Counted from the first letter of the stretch, positions 16,951-27,772 are shown. The stretch: 37,761 nucleotides of DNA from Bacteroidaceae bacterium (GCA_017416735.1 JAFQBF010000059.1:1-37761); one strand, 5' to 3'. A program made the numbers and translations. Notes: a model not told the origin generated them from the letters alone.

Positions 16951-18530
16951 AAGGACGGATATTGACATCTCTTTTGGCAATGATGGCTTTGGCCAGTTTG
17001 CAGGCACAAGAAGTCCCTGCCGTGCCGAAGTTAGTCGTTGGTTTGACCATCGACCAGCTTCGCCTGGATTATGTCGAGGCATTTTCGTCCATGTATGGAG
17101 ACCGTGGTTTCAAGCGTCTTTGGAAGGAAGGTCGTGTGTATCGGAATGCGGAGTACGATTTCGTCAACGTGGACAGGTCTTCTGCGGTAGCGGCTATCCA
17201 GACGGGCGCAATGCCCAAAGTCAATGGTATAGTGGGCAATGGTTGGCTGGATCGCTCTACGTTGCAGGTTGTCAATTGTGTAGATGACAACCGGTATATG
17301 GGTAATTATACTTCCGAATCCACTTCGCCTTTCCGCTTGCAAGTCTCGACTCTTTCGGATGAGTTGATGATAGCTACCCAGGGTGTGGCCGAAGTTTATT
17401 CCATTGCACCCACACGCGAAATGGCTGTTTTGTCGGCTGGTCACGCATCCAAAGGAGCTTTTTGGATAAACGATGATACCGGCAAGTGGAGTGGTACTAC
17501 TTATTTTGAGAATTTCCCAACTTGGGTATCTACCTACAACGACCGCCAGGGGCTTGATTTCCGTATCGGGGAGTTGGTGTGGGGACCTTATCTCCCTGTT
17601 ACATCCTATAAGTATCTGACGACAGAAACCAAACAAGTTACGTTCAAGCATAAGTTCGATGATGAACGACGCAACAAGTATCGGAAGTTCAAGACAAGCC
17701 CGTATGCCAACGATGAAGTGAACCGATTGGTAAATGCTTGTTTGAATGCAACTTCCATAGGAAAGGATTTTGTGCCCGACTTGTTGAACTTGTCTTATTA
17801 TGCAGGCAATTATGACCACAAGCCGGCTGCTGAATATCCCTTGGAGATGCAGGATACCTACGTGCGATTGGATGCTGCCTTGGCTGAATTGTTGGATATT
17901 ATCGACCGGAAAGTAGGCTTGGGAAGTACATTGTTCTTCTTGACATCAACGGGCTATTCGGATCCTGAACCGATTGACCCGCCACAATATCGCATCCCGA
18001 CAGGAGAGTTTCATGTAAAGCGTTGTGCCGCTTTGTTGAATATGTTCTTGGCTGCAATTTATGGCGAAGGACAATATGTAGAGGCGCATCATGAACAGGA
18101 AATCTATCTGAATCACAAGCTGATAGAAGAAAAACATTTGAACTTGTCCGAGATTTTGGACCGTTCGTCCGAGTTCTTGCTTCAATTCAGTGGGGTGAAA
18201 GATGTGTATTCTTCCCAACGCTTGATGTTGGGGTCTTGGACACCGGAATTGGACAAGGTGAAGAACCGTTATCATTCCACTTGTTCAGGCGACCTTTGGA
18301 TTGAGGTTTTGCCAGGATGGACTATTGTCCGTGACCATTCGTTGGATACTAAGGTCGTACGCAATGTATATTCTTCTGCACCATTAGTCTTTATGGGATG
18401 GGATGTCCGTCCGGAAATCATACATACCCCTGTAAAAGTTGGTCACATAGCACCGACATTGACACATTTTATGCGCATTCGGGCTCCGAATGCATCGTCA
18501 TTACCTCCTTTATCGGATATCCGGAAGTAA
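16947..18530 (+). CDS. PafA-like alkaline phosphatase superfamily protein, probably catalytically inactive
   Basis: The 527 residues start with a signal peptide ending SLQAQ and the PafA-type opening [15 protein letters not shown], which keeps the first metal Asp (Asp36). The fold continues recognisably ([42 protein letters not shown]). However, the region around the catalytic Thr (PafA has TGPGHAS or similar) reads DRSSAVAA at 76-83. The second metal segment (STDYVGH in PafA) reads LSYYAGN near 282-288. The ADHG segment reads STGY near 333-336, and the last His of DTHVP is replaced in VYSSAP. So nearly all metal ligands and the nucleophile are gone. The gene is translationally coupled to lnb (ATGA) and lies just before secA. 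It may be a pseudoenzyme binding partner; the alternative is a new specificity. Confidence 0.82.
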   Translation: MKGRILTSLLAMMALASLQAQEVPAVPKLVVGLTIDQLRLDYVEAFSSMYGDRGFKRLWKEGRVYRNAEYDFVNVDRSSAVAAIQTGAMPKVNGIVGNGWLDRSTLQVVNCVDDNRYMGNYTSESTSPFRLQVSTLSDELMIATQGVAEVYSIAPTREMAVLSAGHASKGAFWINDDTGKWSGTTYFENFPTWVSTYNDRQGLDFRIGELVWGPYLPVTSYKYLTTETKQVTFKHKFDDERRNKYRKFKTSPYANDEVNRLVNACLNATSIGKDFVPDLLNLSYYAGNYDHKPAAEYPLEMQDTYVRLDAALAELLDIIDRKVGLGSTLFFLTSTGYSDPEPIDPPQYRIPTGEFHVKRCAALLNMFLAAIYGEGQYVEAHHEQEIYLNHKLIEEKHLNLSEILDRSSEFLLQFSGVKDVYSSQRLMLGSWTPELDKVKNRYHSTCSGDLWIEVLPGWTIVRDHSLDTKVVRNVYSSAPLVFMGWDVRPEIIHTPVKVGHIAPTLTHFMRIRAPNASSLPPLSDIRK

Positions 18531-18571
18531 AAATCGGGATAGAAGTGCAAATAAATCAGCATTTTATTGTA

Positions 18572-18579
18572 ACTTTGCA
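18572..18579 (+). promoter_or_regulatory. Candidate -7 box for secA
   Basis: TAACTTTG matches TAnnTTTG and lies 43 bp upstream of the secA ATG and 42 bp past the stop of the PafA-like gene. The -33 element is not clear, so secA may be both read through from lnb and separately promoted. Confidence 0.5.
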
Positions 18580-18622
18580 CGCTCAAATAACTTTTAGAAA
18601 TAATAAAAACATAAAATATACA

Positions 18623-21600
18623 ATGGGATTTAATGAATTTATCGGGAAATTGTTCGGTAATAAGGCCACTCGCGACATGAAGGAAATCAAGCCGTGGGTT
18701 GATAAGGTAAAGGCCATATATCCGGAAATTTCCAAGCTGAGCAACGACGAACTTCGTGCTCGTACAGAAGAGTTGAAGAAGTACATCAAGGCATCGGCTG
18801 TTGAAGAACAAAAGAAGATTGAAGAACTGAAGGCTACTATCGAAGTTACAGAAATTGAACTTCGTGAACCTATCTTCGCACAAATTGATAAGCTGGAAAA
18901 AGAAGTTCTTGAAAAATACGAAAAGGCTTTGGATGAAGTACATCCTCAGGCTTTTGCTATTGTAAAGGATACAGCACGCCGTTTTACGGAAAATGAAGAG
19001 ATTGTAGTGACCGCTACTGAGTTCGACCGCTTGTTGGCTGCTCAGGGTAAGGATTTTGTCCGTATCGAAGACGACAAAGCCATTTGGAAGAACCATTGGA
19101 TGGCCGGTGGTAACGATATGCAATGGGCTATGGTTCACTATGATGTACAACTTTTCGGTGGTACCGTACTTCATAAAGGTAAGATTGCCGAAATGGCGAC
19201 AGGTGAAGGTAAGACCTTGGTGGCTACCTTGCCGGTGTTCTTGAATGCCTTGACCGGAAATGGGGTTCACGTAGTAACTGTGAACGACTACTTGGCCAAG
19301 CGTGACTCGGAATGGATGGGGCCGCTCTATCAGTTCCACGGCTTGAGCGTGGATTGTATCGACAAGCACCAACCGAACTCGGATGCACGTCGTCGCGCTT
19401 ATATGGCGGATATTACTTTCGGTACCAACAATGAATTCGGTTTCGACTACTTGCGTGACAATATGGCTACAAGTCCGAAGGATTTGGTACAGCGCAAGCA
19501 TAACTATGCCATCGTCGATGAAGTTGACTCCGTATTGATTGACGATGCCCGTACTCCGTTGATTATTTCTGGTCCGGTACCTAAGGGTGAAGACCAGTTG
19601 TTCGAGCAACTCCGTCCGTTGGTGGAACGTTTGGTGGAAGTGCAGCGTAAGCTTGCTACCCAATACCTGACTGAGGCCAAGCGCTTGATTGCATCGGAAA
19701 ACCAGGAAGAGGTGAATGCCGGTTTCCTTTCTTTGTTCCGTAGCCACAAGGCATTGCCGAAGAACAAGGCCCTTATCAAGTTCTTAAGTGAACCGGGTAT
19801 CAAGGCAGGTATGCTCAAGACCGAAGAAATCTATATGGAGCAGAACAACAAGCGTATGCCGGAAGCGGTAGAGCCGTTGTACTTCGTTATCGATGAAAAG
19901 ATGAAGAGTGTAGATTTGACCGACAAGGGTATCGAACTCATCACCGGCAATGCTGCCGACCCGACTCTCTTCGTGTTGCCTGACATCGCAGCCCAGTTGT
20001 CTGAATTGGAAAACATGGGCTTGGGCGAAGAAGAAAAGTTGGCAAAGAAGGACGAACTCCTCACCAACTATGCCATCAAGTCGGAACGTGTTCATACCAT
20101 CAACCAGCTCTTGAAGGCTTACACCATGTTCGAAAAGGATACCGACTATGTGGTATTGGACGGACAGGTGAAGATTGTCGATGAACAGACGGGGCGTATT
20201 ATGGACGGACGTCGTTGGAGCGACGGTTTGCACCAGGCAGTGGAAGCCAAGGAGCGCGTGAAGATTGAAGCGGCTACCCAGACATTCGCTACCATCACTT
20301 TGCAGAACTATTTCCGTATGTACCACAAGCTTTCGGGTATGACCGGTACGGCCGAAACAGAAGCAGGCGAATTTTGGGACATCTATAAGTTGGATGTAGT
20401 GGTTATCCCGACCAACCGTCCGATTGCCCGTAAGGATATGAACGACCGCGTTTACAAGACCAAGCGCGAAAAGTATAAAGCAGTCATCGAAGAAATCGAG
20501 AAGATGGTAGAAGCCGGACGTCCTGTCCTGGTAGGTACTACTTCGGTTGAAATCTCAGAAATGCTGAGCAAGATGCTTTCTTTGAGAAAGATTGAGCACA
20601 ACGTGTTGAATGCAAAGCTTCACCAGAAGGAAGCCGACATCGTGGCCCGTGCTGGTCAGAAGAGTATCGTGACCATTGCTACCAATATGGCGGGTCGTGG
20701 TACCGACATCAAGTTGAGCGACGAAGTGAAGGCAGCCGGTGGTTTGGCCATCATTGGTACCGAACGTCACGAATCCCGTCGTGTGGACCGTCAGTTGCGT
20801 GGTCGTGCCGGTCGTCAGGGTGACGTGGGTTCTTCCGTATTCTTCGTGTCGTTGGAAGACGACTTGATGCGTCTCTTCTCTTCCGACCGCATTGCTACTG
20901 TTATGGACAAGCTCGGTTTCAAGGAAGGCGAAATGATTGAGCACAAGATGATTTCCAACTCCATCGAACGTGCACAGAAGAAGGTGGAAGAAAACAACTT
21001 CGGTATCCGTAAGCGTTTGTTGGAATACGATGACGTGATGAACAAGCAGCGTACGGTCATTTATACCAAGCGTCGTCATGCTTTGATGGGTGAACGTATC
21101 GGTATGGACATCGTGAACATGATTTGGGATCGTTGTGCGTATGCCGTTGAATTGGGTGATTACGAAAACGTGAAGATGGAAATGTTCCAGACTTTGGCAA
21201 TGGAAATTCCTTTCACGGAAGAAGAATTCAATGCTACCAAGCAGGAAGATTTGATTGAAAAAGCCTTCGAAGCAGCTATGGCTAACTTCAAGCGCAAGAC
21301 AGAACGCATTGCGATGATTGCCAATCCGGTTATCAAGCAGGTGTATGAGGCTCAAGGCCACATGTACGAAAACATCATGATTCCTATCACCGATGGCAAG
21401 CGTATGTACAACATTCCGGTGAATCTGAAGGCTGCTTACGAAACCGAAGGAAAGGAAATCGTGAAGTCGTTCGAAAAGGCTATCCTTCTTCATACCATCG
21501 ACGAAGGTTGGAAGGAAAACCTCCGCGAACTCGATGAATTGAAGCACTCTGTACAGAATGCCAGCTACGAACAGAAAGACCCGTTGTTGATTTTTAAGCT

Positions 21601-21925
21601 GGAATCCGTGAAGTTGTTCGACAATATGGTGAACAAGATCAACAACCAGACCATTTCGGTATTGATGCGTGGACAAATTCCTGTGCCCGATCCTGAACAA
21701 GTGCAAGTGCGCCAGGCTGCTCCTGAAATGCCGGCACCACGTCAGCAATATCAGGAAACCAAACAGGATTTGAGCGACCCGAACCAACAGGCTGCAGCCA
21801 ATCGTGATACCCGCGAAAAGCAGAGACCGGAACCGATTCGTGTGCAGAAGACTCCGGGACGTAATGACCCATGTCCTTGCGGTAGTGGCAAGAAGTTCAA
21901 GAACTGCCATGGTCGTGGTATGTAA
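18623..21925 (+). CDS. secA: Protein translocase ATPase SecA
   Basis: SecA drives precursor proteins through SecYEG by ATP hydrolysis. I start at ATG 18623 ([20 protein letters not shown]), the normal SecA beginning; the frame is open further upstream but that part overlaps the PafA-like gene and is not SecA-like. The protein has 1100 residues, long because Bacteroidetes SecA has insertions, one visible after the first helicase motifs (about 355-430). Walker A is GEGKT (194-198), the DEAD-type Walker B is DEVD (299-302), and [11 protein letters not shown] and [12 protein letters not shown] mark the second motor domain. A Gln/Pro-rich linker leads to the SEC-C zinc site CPCGSG...NCH (Cys1084, Cys1086, Cys1095, His1096). 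Confidence 0.97.
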   Translation: MGFNEFIGKLFGNKATRDMKEIKPWVDKVKAIYPEISKLSNDELRARTEELKKYIKASAVEEQKKIEELKATIEVTEIELREPIFAQIDKLEKEVLEKYEKALDEVHPQAFAIVKDTARRFTENEEIVVTATEFDRLLAAQGKDFVRIEDDKAIWKNHWMAGGNDMQWAMVHYDVQLFGGTVLHKGKIAEMATGEGKTLVATLPVFLNALTGNGVHVVTVNDYLAKRDSEWMGPLYQFHGLSVDCIDKHQPNSDARRRAYMADITFGTNNEFGFDYLRDNMATSPKDLVQRKHNYAIVDEVDSVLIDDARTPLIISGPVPKGEDQLFEQLRPLVERLVEVQRKLATQYLTEAKRLIASENQEEVNAGFLSLFRSHKALPKNKALIKFLSEPGIKAGMLKTEEIYMEQNNKRMPEAVEPLYFVIDEKMKSVDLTDKGIELITGNAADPTLFVLPDIAAQLSELENMGLGEEEKLAKKDELLTNYAIKSERVHTINQLLKAYTMFEKDTDYVVLDGQVKIVDEQTGRIMDGRRWSDGLHQAVEAKERVKIEAATQTFATITLQNYFRMYHKLSGMTGTAETEAGEFWDIYKLDVVVIPTNRPIARKDMNDRVYKTKREKYKAVIEEIEKMVEAGRPVLVGTTSVEISEMLSKMLSLRKIEHNVLNAKLHQKEADIVARAGQKSIVTIATNMAGRGTDIKLSDEVKAAGGLAIIGTERHESRRVDRQLRGRAGRQGDVGSSVFFVSLEDDLMRLFSSDRIATVMDKLGFKEGEMIEHKMISNSIERAQKKVEENNFGIRKRLLEYDDVMNKQRTVIYTKRRHALMGERIGMDIVNMIWDRCAYAVELGDYENVKMEMFQTLAMEIPFTEEEFNATKQEDLIEKAFEAAMANFKRKTERIAMIANPVIKQVYEAQGHMYENIMIPITDGKRMYNIPVNLKAAYETEGKEIVKSFEKAILLHTIDEGWKENLRELDELKHSVQNASYEQKDPLLIFKLESVKLFDNMVNKINNQTISVLMRGQIPVPDPEQVQVRQAAPEMPAPRQQYQETKQDLSDPNQQAAANRDTREKQRPEPIRVQKTPGRNDPCPCGSGKKFKNCHGRGM

Positions 21926-21953
21926 TAAGATGCTTATTGAATAAATTTATAAG

Positions 21954-22011
21954 GTGTCATTCAGAGCGAAGCGAAGAATCTCGATAACTCACTTCGTTCG
22001 GGATGACACTT
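21954..22011. repeat. Dispersed hairpin repeat (GTCATNCNGAGCGAAGCGAAG type) after secA
   Basis: GTGTCATTCAGAGCGAAGCG (21954-21973) faces CTTCGTTCGGGATGACAC, so the two arms form an imperfect hairpin of about 18 pairs, followed by TTTTG. Related sequence is found at 30013-30108. This type of short interspersed palindrome is common in Bacteroidetes genomes, and here it may serve as the secA terminator. Confidence 0.7.
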
Positions 22012-22034
22012 TTGTTTTAAAACGATAGATGTAT

Positions 22035-23009
22035 ATGAAGAAGTTCTTTTGGATGGTATGTATGTTCCCTTTATTGCAGGCTTGTACAACCATCCAGACT
22101 ATCTCTTTCGACCGCTTGCAGGCTGCCGATTTCAATTTTCCCGAGCAGATACAAAGTGTTGGGGTTGTAAATTGCATGCCGTTGGTAGAAGTCGATTCAT
22201 TGGGAACGAAACATTCTTCCGGCTTGTTGGAGGGTGATGGGAAAATATCAACGGAAACATTGGCCCAAGAGATTGCTGCAACGAATTATTTTGACCGGGT
22301 TGTGATTTGCGATTCAGCACTCTGGAAGCATCCGCTCCCCATGGAAGGCTATTTGGCAAGTTCTGTAGTGGATAGTTTGCTGCAAGCCTTGGATGTAGAC
22401 ATTTTGTTGGCGATGGAACGTGTACATATTCAGTTGGCGGATGGAGCGATGATAATCCCAGGACTGATGGCTACTATCCCGGCAGTTGATGGTGTGGTTA
22501 CTCCTGTGTTGCGTAGTTATGTGTCGGGGCGCGAAGTGCCACTCTTTACATATACTAAATCCGATACGCTTTGTTGGGAGAAAACATCTTCGTTGAATCT
22601 GGGGCAGATTGTCAAGGAGGCTTCGGAGTATGCAGCTACTATGCCCATGCAAAGTCTCTTGCCTCATTGGGTAGAGACGGAACGTGTCTATTTTGATGGA
22701 GGAAATGTGGAAATGCGCGATGCCGGAGTCTGTCTTCGTGAGAACGATTGGGATGATGCTGCCGATTTGTGGAAACAAGTTTATGAATCAAAGAAAGGTA
22801 AGGCCAAGATGCGCGCAGCCTTTAATTTGGCACTCTATTCTGAAATGCAGAATGATTATCAGCAGGCGGTGAAGTATCTGGAGGATGCCTTGATGTGCGT
22901 AGGTGAAGAATCACCTGAAGGAAGCTTGATTCGTCTTTATCGCCAACAACTGGAGATTTATTTTAAGGAAAACCAGCGCCTTCAGATACAAATGAAGCGA
23001 TTTGAATGA
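22035..23009 (+). CDS. DUF6340-like lipoprotein
   Basis: The protein has 324 residues from ATG 22035; an ATG two codons earlier is also possible. The signal peptide ends LLQAC (Cys17), giving an outer-membrane-type lipoprotein. The body starts with TTIQTISFDRLQAADFNFPEQ and contains VDILLAMERVHIQ, a pattern I associate with DUF6340, and its C-terminal third (DAADLWKQVYESKKGKAKMR, FNLALYSEMQNDYQQAVKYL) is a pair of TPR-like helices. It follows secA by about 110 bp and a hairpin repeat, so it is probably its own transcription unit. Function unknown. Confidence 0.75.
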   Translation: MKKFFWMVCMFPLLQACTTIQTISFDRLQAADFNFPEQIQSVGVVNCMPLVEVDSLGTKHSSGLLEGDGKISTETLAQEIAATNYFDRVVICDSALWKHPLPMEGYLASSVVDSLLQALDVDILLAMERVHIQLADGAMIIPGLMATIPAVDGVVTPVLRSYVSGREVPLFTYTKSDTLCWEKTSSLNLGQIVKEASEYAATMPMQSLLPHWVETERVYFDGGNVEMRDAGVCLRENDWDDAADLWKQVYESKKGKAKMRAAFNLALYSEMQNDYQQAVKYLEDALMCVGEESPEGSLIRLYRQQLEIYFKENQRLQIQMKRFE

Positions 23010-23027
23010 TAAAAATGCACGATTAGT

Positions 23028-23057
23028 ATTGCTTGATTTGATTTTTTTGTATATTTG
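23028..23057 (+). promoter_or_regulatory. Candidate promoter for the 149-aa gene
   Basis: TATATTTG (23050-23057) matches TAnnTTTG; ATTG at 23028-23031 is a weak -33 at 18 bp spacing. The site is 25 bp before the 23083 ATG. Confidence 0.5.
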
Positions 23058-23082
23058 AGCCAACTTTAAAATCCAGATTAAT

Positions 23083-23532
23083 ATGAAACTTGGCGCACAA
23101 TCGCATATATCCATCGTTTCTGCCGTTAAGAAGGCATTGACCAAATACTCTTCCAAGAATGGGATAAGTGAAATTACGGACATTTACATGCAACCCGATC
23201 CGTTGTCGGGAAACTTGCTTGTTTGTAACGATGACGAAGAACAATTGATTATAGTTTCGGTTCCCGAATGGGTTGAGGCTAATCCTGAGAACTTTATGGC
23301 GGATGCTGAAATGGCTTTACGTAAGGTCTTGAATCAGCTGCGTGAGGAAGGGTTCCTGAATACGCTGAAAATCCTGAAACCTTATTCATTCGTTTTGGTG
23401 GATGATGAAAAGGAAACGGTTGCCGACTTGATGCTGGTGGATGAAGAGGAGACGATGTTCTTGAATGACGAACTCTTGAAGGGCTTGGATGAAGAACTGG
23501 ATGCTTTCTTGAAAGATTTGTTGGAAAAATAA
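23083..23532 (+). CDS. Small acidic conserved-type protein of unknown function
   Basis: The gene encodes 149 residues with no signal peptide or membrane segment, so it is cytoplasmic. The N-terminal half (SHISIVSAVKKALTKYSSKN, EITDIYMQPDPLSGNLLVCND) looks like a compact alpha/beta domain. The C-terminal half is strongly acidic with repeated Asp/Glu and Leu (LLKGLDEELDAFLKDLLEK), likely a helix. It has its own promoter-like box and a strong terminator. I do not recognise a named family with confidence; the setting between secA-region genes and valS gives no functional clue. Confidence 0.8.
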   Translation: MKLGAQSHISIVSAVKKALTKYSSKNGISEITDIYMQPDPLSGNLLVCNDDEEQLIIVSVPEWVEANPENFMADAEMALRKVLNQLREEGFLNTLKILKPYSFVLVDDEKETVADLMLVDEEETMFLNDELLKGLDEELDAFLKDLLEK

Positions 23533-23540
23533 ATAAATAA

Positions 23541-23573
23541 AAAAAAGGAACCTCTTATCGGGTTCCTTTTTTT
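23541..23573. terminator. Bidirectional terminator between the 149-aa gene and valS
   Basis: AAAAAAGGAACC pairs with GGTTCCTTTTTT around a short loop. The A run on one side and T run on the other let it serve both converging genes. Confidence 0.9.
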
Positions 23574-23580
23574 ATGAATC

Positions 23581-26220
23581 TTATTTCTTCAGAGCAGCGA
23601 TGCTTTCCTTCAGTGAAGCAATCTTGCTTTCGGCATCGGCCTGTTTCTTACGTTCTATTTCGATAACAGGGGCAGGAGCCTTGCTCACGAACTTTTCGTT
23701 GCTGAGCTTCTTCAATACACTCTGAAGGAAACCTTCGTTGTATTTCAAGTCAGCTTCCAGCTTCTTGAGTTCTTCTTCTACATTGATGAGGTTGCCGAGT
23801 GGCACTGCATATTCAGTAGTACCTACCATGAACGAAGCCGAACCTTCTGCCTTGTTTTCCACGCTTTCGACAGCTGTCAGGTTGCAAAGCTTGCTGATAA
23901 CGGCATTGAAGGCTGCTACCGGGCTTTCGCCTACCACTTGAAGTGACAAAGCTTCCTTCTGGGCGATGTTCTTCTGCAAACGGATGGTACGGATGCCGCC
24001 AATGACTTCCTTCACGGCTTCGAACTGCTTCACGATGTCTTCGTTGCATACCTTATTAATATCGAGGGTCTGAACCATGAGGCTTTCACCTTCCTTGCGG
24101 TCGTAGATGTGTTGCCACAATTCTTCGGTGATGAACGGCATGAACGGATGGAGCAACTTCAAGAGGCTGTCGAAGAAGCTCAACGTCTTTTCGTAAGTCA
24201 CCTTGTCCATCGGTTGAGCCTTGCCGTCGATGTATGCCGGCTTCACCATTTCCAGGTACCAGCTGGAGAATTCGTCCCAGAAGAGCTTATATACGGCCAT
24301 GAGGGCTTCGCTCAAGCGATACTTGCTGAAGAGGTCGTCCACTTCGGCAGCAGTCTTGGCAAGCATGGATTCGAACCATTCGGTTGCGAGGGCTGCATAT
24401 TCCGGTTGTGCGATGTCGGCTACTTCCCAACCCTTCACGAGACGGAAGGCATTCCAAATCTTGTTGTTGAAGTTACGTCCTTGTTCGCAAAGAGCATCGT
24501 CGAAGAGGATGTCGTTACCGGCAGGAGCCGAGAGCATCATACCCATACGCACACCATCGGCACCGAAGCGGTCAATCAAATCCAATGGGTCAGGAGAGTT
24601 GCCGAGTGACTTCGACATCTTGCGGCCAATCTTGTCGCGAACGATACCGGTGAAATACACGTTCTTGAACGGCATGTCGCCCAAGTATTCGTAACCGGCC
24701 ATAATCATACGGGCTACCCAGAAGAAGATGATGTCCGGACCTGTCACCAAGTCGCTGGTAGGGTAGTAGTACTTGATTTCTTCGTTGCCCGGGTTGTTGA
24801 TACCATCGAACAAGGAGATCGGCCACAACCAAGAAGAGAACCAAGTGTCGAGGCAGTCTTCATCCTGACGGAGGTCTTCCACCTTCAAGTCCTTGTTGCC
24901 TGTCTTTTCGATTGCCTTAGCCAAGGCTTCTTCGGCAGTAGCAGCTACCACGAAACCACCTTCCGGCAAGTAGTAAGCCGGGATACGGTGACCCCACCAC
25001 AACTGACGGCTGATACACCAGTCCTTGATGTTTTCCAACCAGTTACGGTAAGTGTTCTTATATTTAGCCGGGTAGAACTTTAATTCGTCGTTCATCACCG
25101 GTGGAAGTGCCATGTCTGCAAAGTGTTGCATCTTCAGGAACCACTGCATGGAGAGCTTCGGTTCGATAGCTACGCCGGTACGTTCCGAGCAACCTACCTT
25201 ATTGGTATAAGCTTCCACCTTTTCGAGGAGGTCGGCAGCAGCCAAGTCCTGTTCAATCTGCTTACGCACGTCGAAACGGTCCATGCCTACATAGAGGCCG
25301 GCTTCTTCGCTGAGAGTTCCGTTGTCATTGAAGATGTCGATGCTCGGCAGGTTGTATTTTTCACCCAACATGTAGTCGTTCACGTCGTGAGCCGGAGTCA
25401 CCTTCAAGCAACCGGTACCGAATTCGATATCCACATAGTCGTCTTCAATCACCGGAATCGAGCGGCCTACCAACGGCACGATGACACGCTTGCCCTTCAA
25501 CCATTCGTTCTTCGGGTCGTTCGGATTGATACACATGGCTGTATCGCCCATGATGGTTTCCGGACGGGTGGTAGCTACCACGGCATAACGGCCTTCGGCA
25601 TCGCCTTCCACCTTGTAGCGGAGGTAATAGAGCTTGCTATGTTCTTCCTTGTAGATGACTTCTTCATCCGAAAGGGCGGTGAGAGCCTTCGGGTCCCAGT
25701 TCACCATACGCACACCGCGATAGATGAGGCCTTTATCGTAAAGGTCGCAGAATACCTTGATGACGCTTTCGCTACGTTCTTCGTCCATGGTGAAGGCAGT
25801 GCGGTCCCAGTCGCACGATGCACCGAGCTTGCGGAGCTGCTTCAGGATGATGCCTCCGTGTTCGTCTGTCCACTCCCAAGCATGCTTCAAGAACTCCTCA
25901 CGAGTCAGGTCAGTCTTCTTGATGCCCTGTTGAGCCAGCTTGTTCACCACCTTGGCTTCGGTAGCGATGGAAGCGTGGTCGGTTCCCGGCACCCAGCAGG
26001 CGTTCTTGCCTTCCATGCGGGCACGGCGCACCAGGATGTCTTGAATTGTATTGTTGAGCATGTGTCCCATGTGGAGCACACCGGTTACGTTTGGCGGTGG
26101 GATGACGACGGTGTACGGTTCACGTCCGTCGGGTTTCGAACTGAAAAGTTTGTTGTCCAGCCAATACTGGTACCATTTTCCCTCCACATCGGCGGGATTG
26201 TACTTGCTTGCTAATTCCAT
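23581..26220 (-). CDS. valS: Valyl-tRNA synthetase
   Basis: ValS charges tRNA-Val. I use ATG 26220 ([20 protein letters not shown]), the family's normal start, giving 879 residues; the longer frame to 26253 adds eleven residues unlike ValS. The class I signature HMGH is at 50-53 after [12 protein letters not shown], and KMSKS is at 534-538. The CP1 editing domain lies between (for example [16 protein letters not shown]). The C-terminus is the ValS coiled-coil arm rich in Lys, Glu and Leu (about 810-879). It is single-gene, with a terminator at its end. Confidence 0.97.
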   Translation of the reverse strand: MELASKYNPADVEGKWYQYWLDNKLFSSKPDGREPYTVVIPPPNVTGVLHMGHMLNNTIQDILVRRARMEGKNACWVPGTDHASIATEAKVVNKLAQQGIKKTDLTREEFLKHAWEWTDEHGGIILKQLRKLGASCDWDRTAFTMDEERSESVIKVFCDLYDKGLIYRGVRMVNWDPKALTALSDEEVIYKEEHSKLYYLRYKVEGDAEGRYAVVATTRPETIMGDTAMCINPNDPKNEWLKGKRVIVPLVGRSIPVIEDDYVDIEFGTGCLKVTPAHDVNDYMLGEKYNLPSIDIFNDNGTLSEEAGLYVGMDRFDVRKQIEQDLAAADLLEKVEAYTNKVGCSERTGVAIEPKLSMQWFLKMQHFADMALPPVMNDELKFYPAKYKNTYRNWLENIKDWCISRQLWWGHRIPAYYLPEGGFVVAATAEEALAKAIEKTGNKDLKVEDLRQDEDCLDTWFSSWLWPISLFDGINNPGNEEIKYYYPTSDLVTGPDIIFFWVARMIMAGYEYLGDMPFKNVYFTGIVRDKIGRKMSKSLGNSPDPLDLIDRFGADGVRMGMMLSAPAGNDILFDDALCEQGRNFNNKIWNAFRLVKGWEVADIAQPEYAALATEWFESMLAKTAAEVDDLFSKYRLSEALMAVYKLFWDEFSSWYLEMVKPAYIDGKAQPMDKVTYEKTLSFFDSLLKLLHPFMPFITEELWQHIYDRKEGESLMVQTLDINKVCNEDIVKQFEAVKEVIGGIRTIRLQKNIAQKEALSLQVVGESPVAAFNAVISKLCNLTAVESVENKAEGSASFMVGTTEYAVPLGNLINVEEELKKLEADLKYNEGFLQSVLKKLSNEKFVSKAPAPVIEIERKKQADAESKIASLKESIAALKK

Positions 26221-26264
26221 GTTCTTTTGATATGTTATATTAATGATTATCACACAATAGGGTG

Positions 26265-26272
26265 CAAAATTA
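26265..26272 (-). promoter_or_regulatory. Candidate -7 box for valS
   Basis: On the minus strand this reads TAATTTTG, an exact TAnnTTTG match 44 bp upstream of the valS ATG. No clear -33 TTTG. Confidence 0.5.
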
Positions 26273-26321
26273 CAAAAACTCTGTGGAATATCTGCTTTCT
26301 GACGGCAGAAAAAACAAAAAG

Positions 26322-26376
26322 CGTTCTTTAATATACTGAAACATAACGAGAGAGGGTATAAGATGCAACATTTTAA
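26322..26376 (+). repeat. 55-bp repeat, copy 1, upstream of the ATPase gene
   Basis: It starts CGTTCTTTAATATACTGAAA and ends GCAACATTTTAA. Copy 2 is at 29603-29656 with most bases identical. The opening TTCTTT(A/G)A resembles a BoxA antitermination motif as found in rRNA leaders, which is an inference. Copy 1 ends 72 bp before the -33 box of the ATPase promoter. Confidence 0.8.
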
Positions 26377-26448
26377 AGGATGTTATGCTTGTTTACCCGT
26401 TGGTAGAGCTTATCTACCGAACAGCAATCAAGAAAACGATGCAAATAC

Positions 26449-26479
26449 TTTGTTGGAATGAGATATTTATGTATTTTTG
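26449..26479 (+). promoter_or_regulatory. Strong Bacteroidetes promoter for the ATPase gene
   Basis: TTTG at 26449-26452 and TATTTTTG at 26472-26479, separated by 19 bp, match the -33/-7 consensus exactly. The ATG follows 27 bp later. Confidence 0.75.
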
Positions 26480-26506
26480 GAGTGCAATTCCGAAATTACA
26501 TAAAAT

Positions 26507-27667
26507 ATGAGAAAGAATTATATCACACGAGACATGGAACCCCTGCTTCGGGAAGCTTCCCAGTACTTTTCCGTCATCTGCATTACCGGACCCAGACAAT
26601 CCGGCAAGAGTACCATCCTTAGAGAGATGTTTCCGCAAGCGGTCGTACATTCATTGAAGGACGTCAATGTCAGAGAGTTTGCATTGAACGACCCCCTTGC
26701 CTTCCTAAGCCAAACACGGGAAGTGATGTTCATTGACGAAGCTCAGAAAGTATCCCAACTGTTCGAATACATACAGGGAATCGTGGATAATGACCCCGAC
26801 CGCAAGTTCCTTCTTTCCGGCAGTTCCAATTTCGAGTTGATGAGCGGATTGTCCGAATCACTGGCAGGCCGTGCCGGTGTGTTCGAGCTGATGCCCATGT
26901 CGCTCAGGGAAACACGCGAGAAATCATCGGCCAAGACGCTTGACGACTTCCTTTACGAGGGTCTGTTTCCTGCCATCTGTGCCAAGAAAAACATAGCCAA
27001 GCTGTTCTACCCATCGTATGTAAAGACGTATTTGGAGAAAGATGTCAGAGACTTGCTCAAAATAAAGGACATCATGCTCTTCCTGAAATTCATGAAACTC
27101 TGTTCCACTCGGGTAGGCTCTGTGTTCAATGCATCCGAGCTGGCCAACGAAGTAGGTGTTGACAGCAAGACCATCACGTCTTGGCTCTCTGTGCTGACAG
27201 CCTCCTATGTGATATACCTCCTTCCGCCCTACTACGAGAACATCTCCAAGCGACTGGTCAAAAGCCCGAAACTTTACTTCTGCGACCCGGGCCTTGCCTG
27301 CTATCTGCTCGACATCGAGAGCCCTCGCCAACTGGCAAGGGACAAGATGCGGGGAAATATCTTCGAAAATTTCGTGGTGATGGAAGCCGTGAAGCACCGG
27401 ATGAACCAAGGGAAGGAAGGCGGCGTATTCTTCTACCGCGACTCCAACGGAAACGAAGTGGACATCCTCATCAAGGAAGAGGGCGAAATCACGGCGCTGG
27501 AAGTCAAGTCGTCCATGACATACAACAAGGAGTTCGAAGCTGTGCTAAAAAAACTACCGGAATGGATTAAGACTCCCGTCAGGAGAAAAGCTGTGGTATA
27601 TTCCGGTGATTTTGAAAACAATGCCGGCGACATCGAAATCATCAACTATAAGCATCTGGATTTCTGA
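26507..27667 (+). CDS. AAA_14/DUF4143 ATPase
   Basis: The 386-residue protein has Walker A GPRQSGKST (28-36) and Walker B VMFIDEAQ (73-80), then a sensor strand KFLLSGSSNFELM. This is the AAA_14 NTPase type. A winged-helix-like region (about 190-230, VDSKTITSWLSVLTASYVIY) leads into DUF4143. The end (FYRDSNGNEVDILI ... ALEVKSS) has the D-ExK spacing of a PD-(D/E)XK nuclease fold. Such proteins occur in many copies per Bacteroides genome; roles are poorly known, with suggestions of mobile or defence function. It stands alone with its own promoter, and both its flanks match those of the 61-aa gene at 29736. No transporter or toxin partner is adjacent. Confidence 0.9.
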   Translation: MRKNYITRDMEPLLREASQYFSVICITGPRQSGKSTILREMFPQAVVHSLKDVNVREFALNDPLAFLSQTREVMFIDEAQKVSQLFEYIQGIVDNDPDRKFLLSGSSNFELMSGLSESLAGRAGVFELMPMSLRETREKSSAKTLDDFLYEGLFPAICAKKNIAKLFYPSYVKTYLEKDVRDLLKIKDIMLFLKFMKLCSTRVGSVFNASELANEVGVDSKTITSWLSVLTASYVIYLLPPYYENISKRLVKSPKLYFCDPGLACYLLDIESPRQLARDKMRGNIFENFVVMEAVKHRMNQGKEGGVFFYRDSNGNEVDILIKEEGEITALEVKSSMTYNKEFEAVLKKLPEWIKTPVRRKAVVYSGDFENNAGDIEIINYKHLDF

Positions 27668-27675
27668 ACATCCGA

Positions 27676-27711
27676 GGACGATTTTGTTGTTCTTGTTATG
27701 CTTTGGAATAT
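27676..27711 (+). repeat. Right-flank repeat, copy 1, downstream of the ATPase gene
   Basis: GGACGATTTTGTTGTTCTTG followed by TTATGCTTTGGAATAT matches 29977-30013 at roughly 31 of 37 positions, with one single-base gap. It starts 8 bp after the ATPase stop codon. Confidence 0.7.
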
Positions 27712-27772
27712 GAGACCCGTTGTTTTTTATTCATCGATACTCTGAAACGACCAATTGTTAAAATATGTAAAT

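Noticed and set aside
17031..17819. 262-codon minus-strand frame inside the PafA-like gene
   Set aside because: It is antisense to a gene with clear family similarity and a signal peptide; the antisense product has no family features.
18443..21910. Long minus-strand open frames antisense to secA (434 and 451 codons)
   Set aside because: They mirror the codon pattern of secA, are His/Phe/Leu-rich without domain signs, and have no promoter or start context. secA is certain.
25123..26214. 363-codon plus-strand frame antisense to valS
   Set aside because: It is a shadow of valS, with no recognisable domain.
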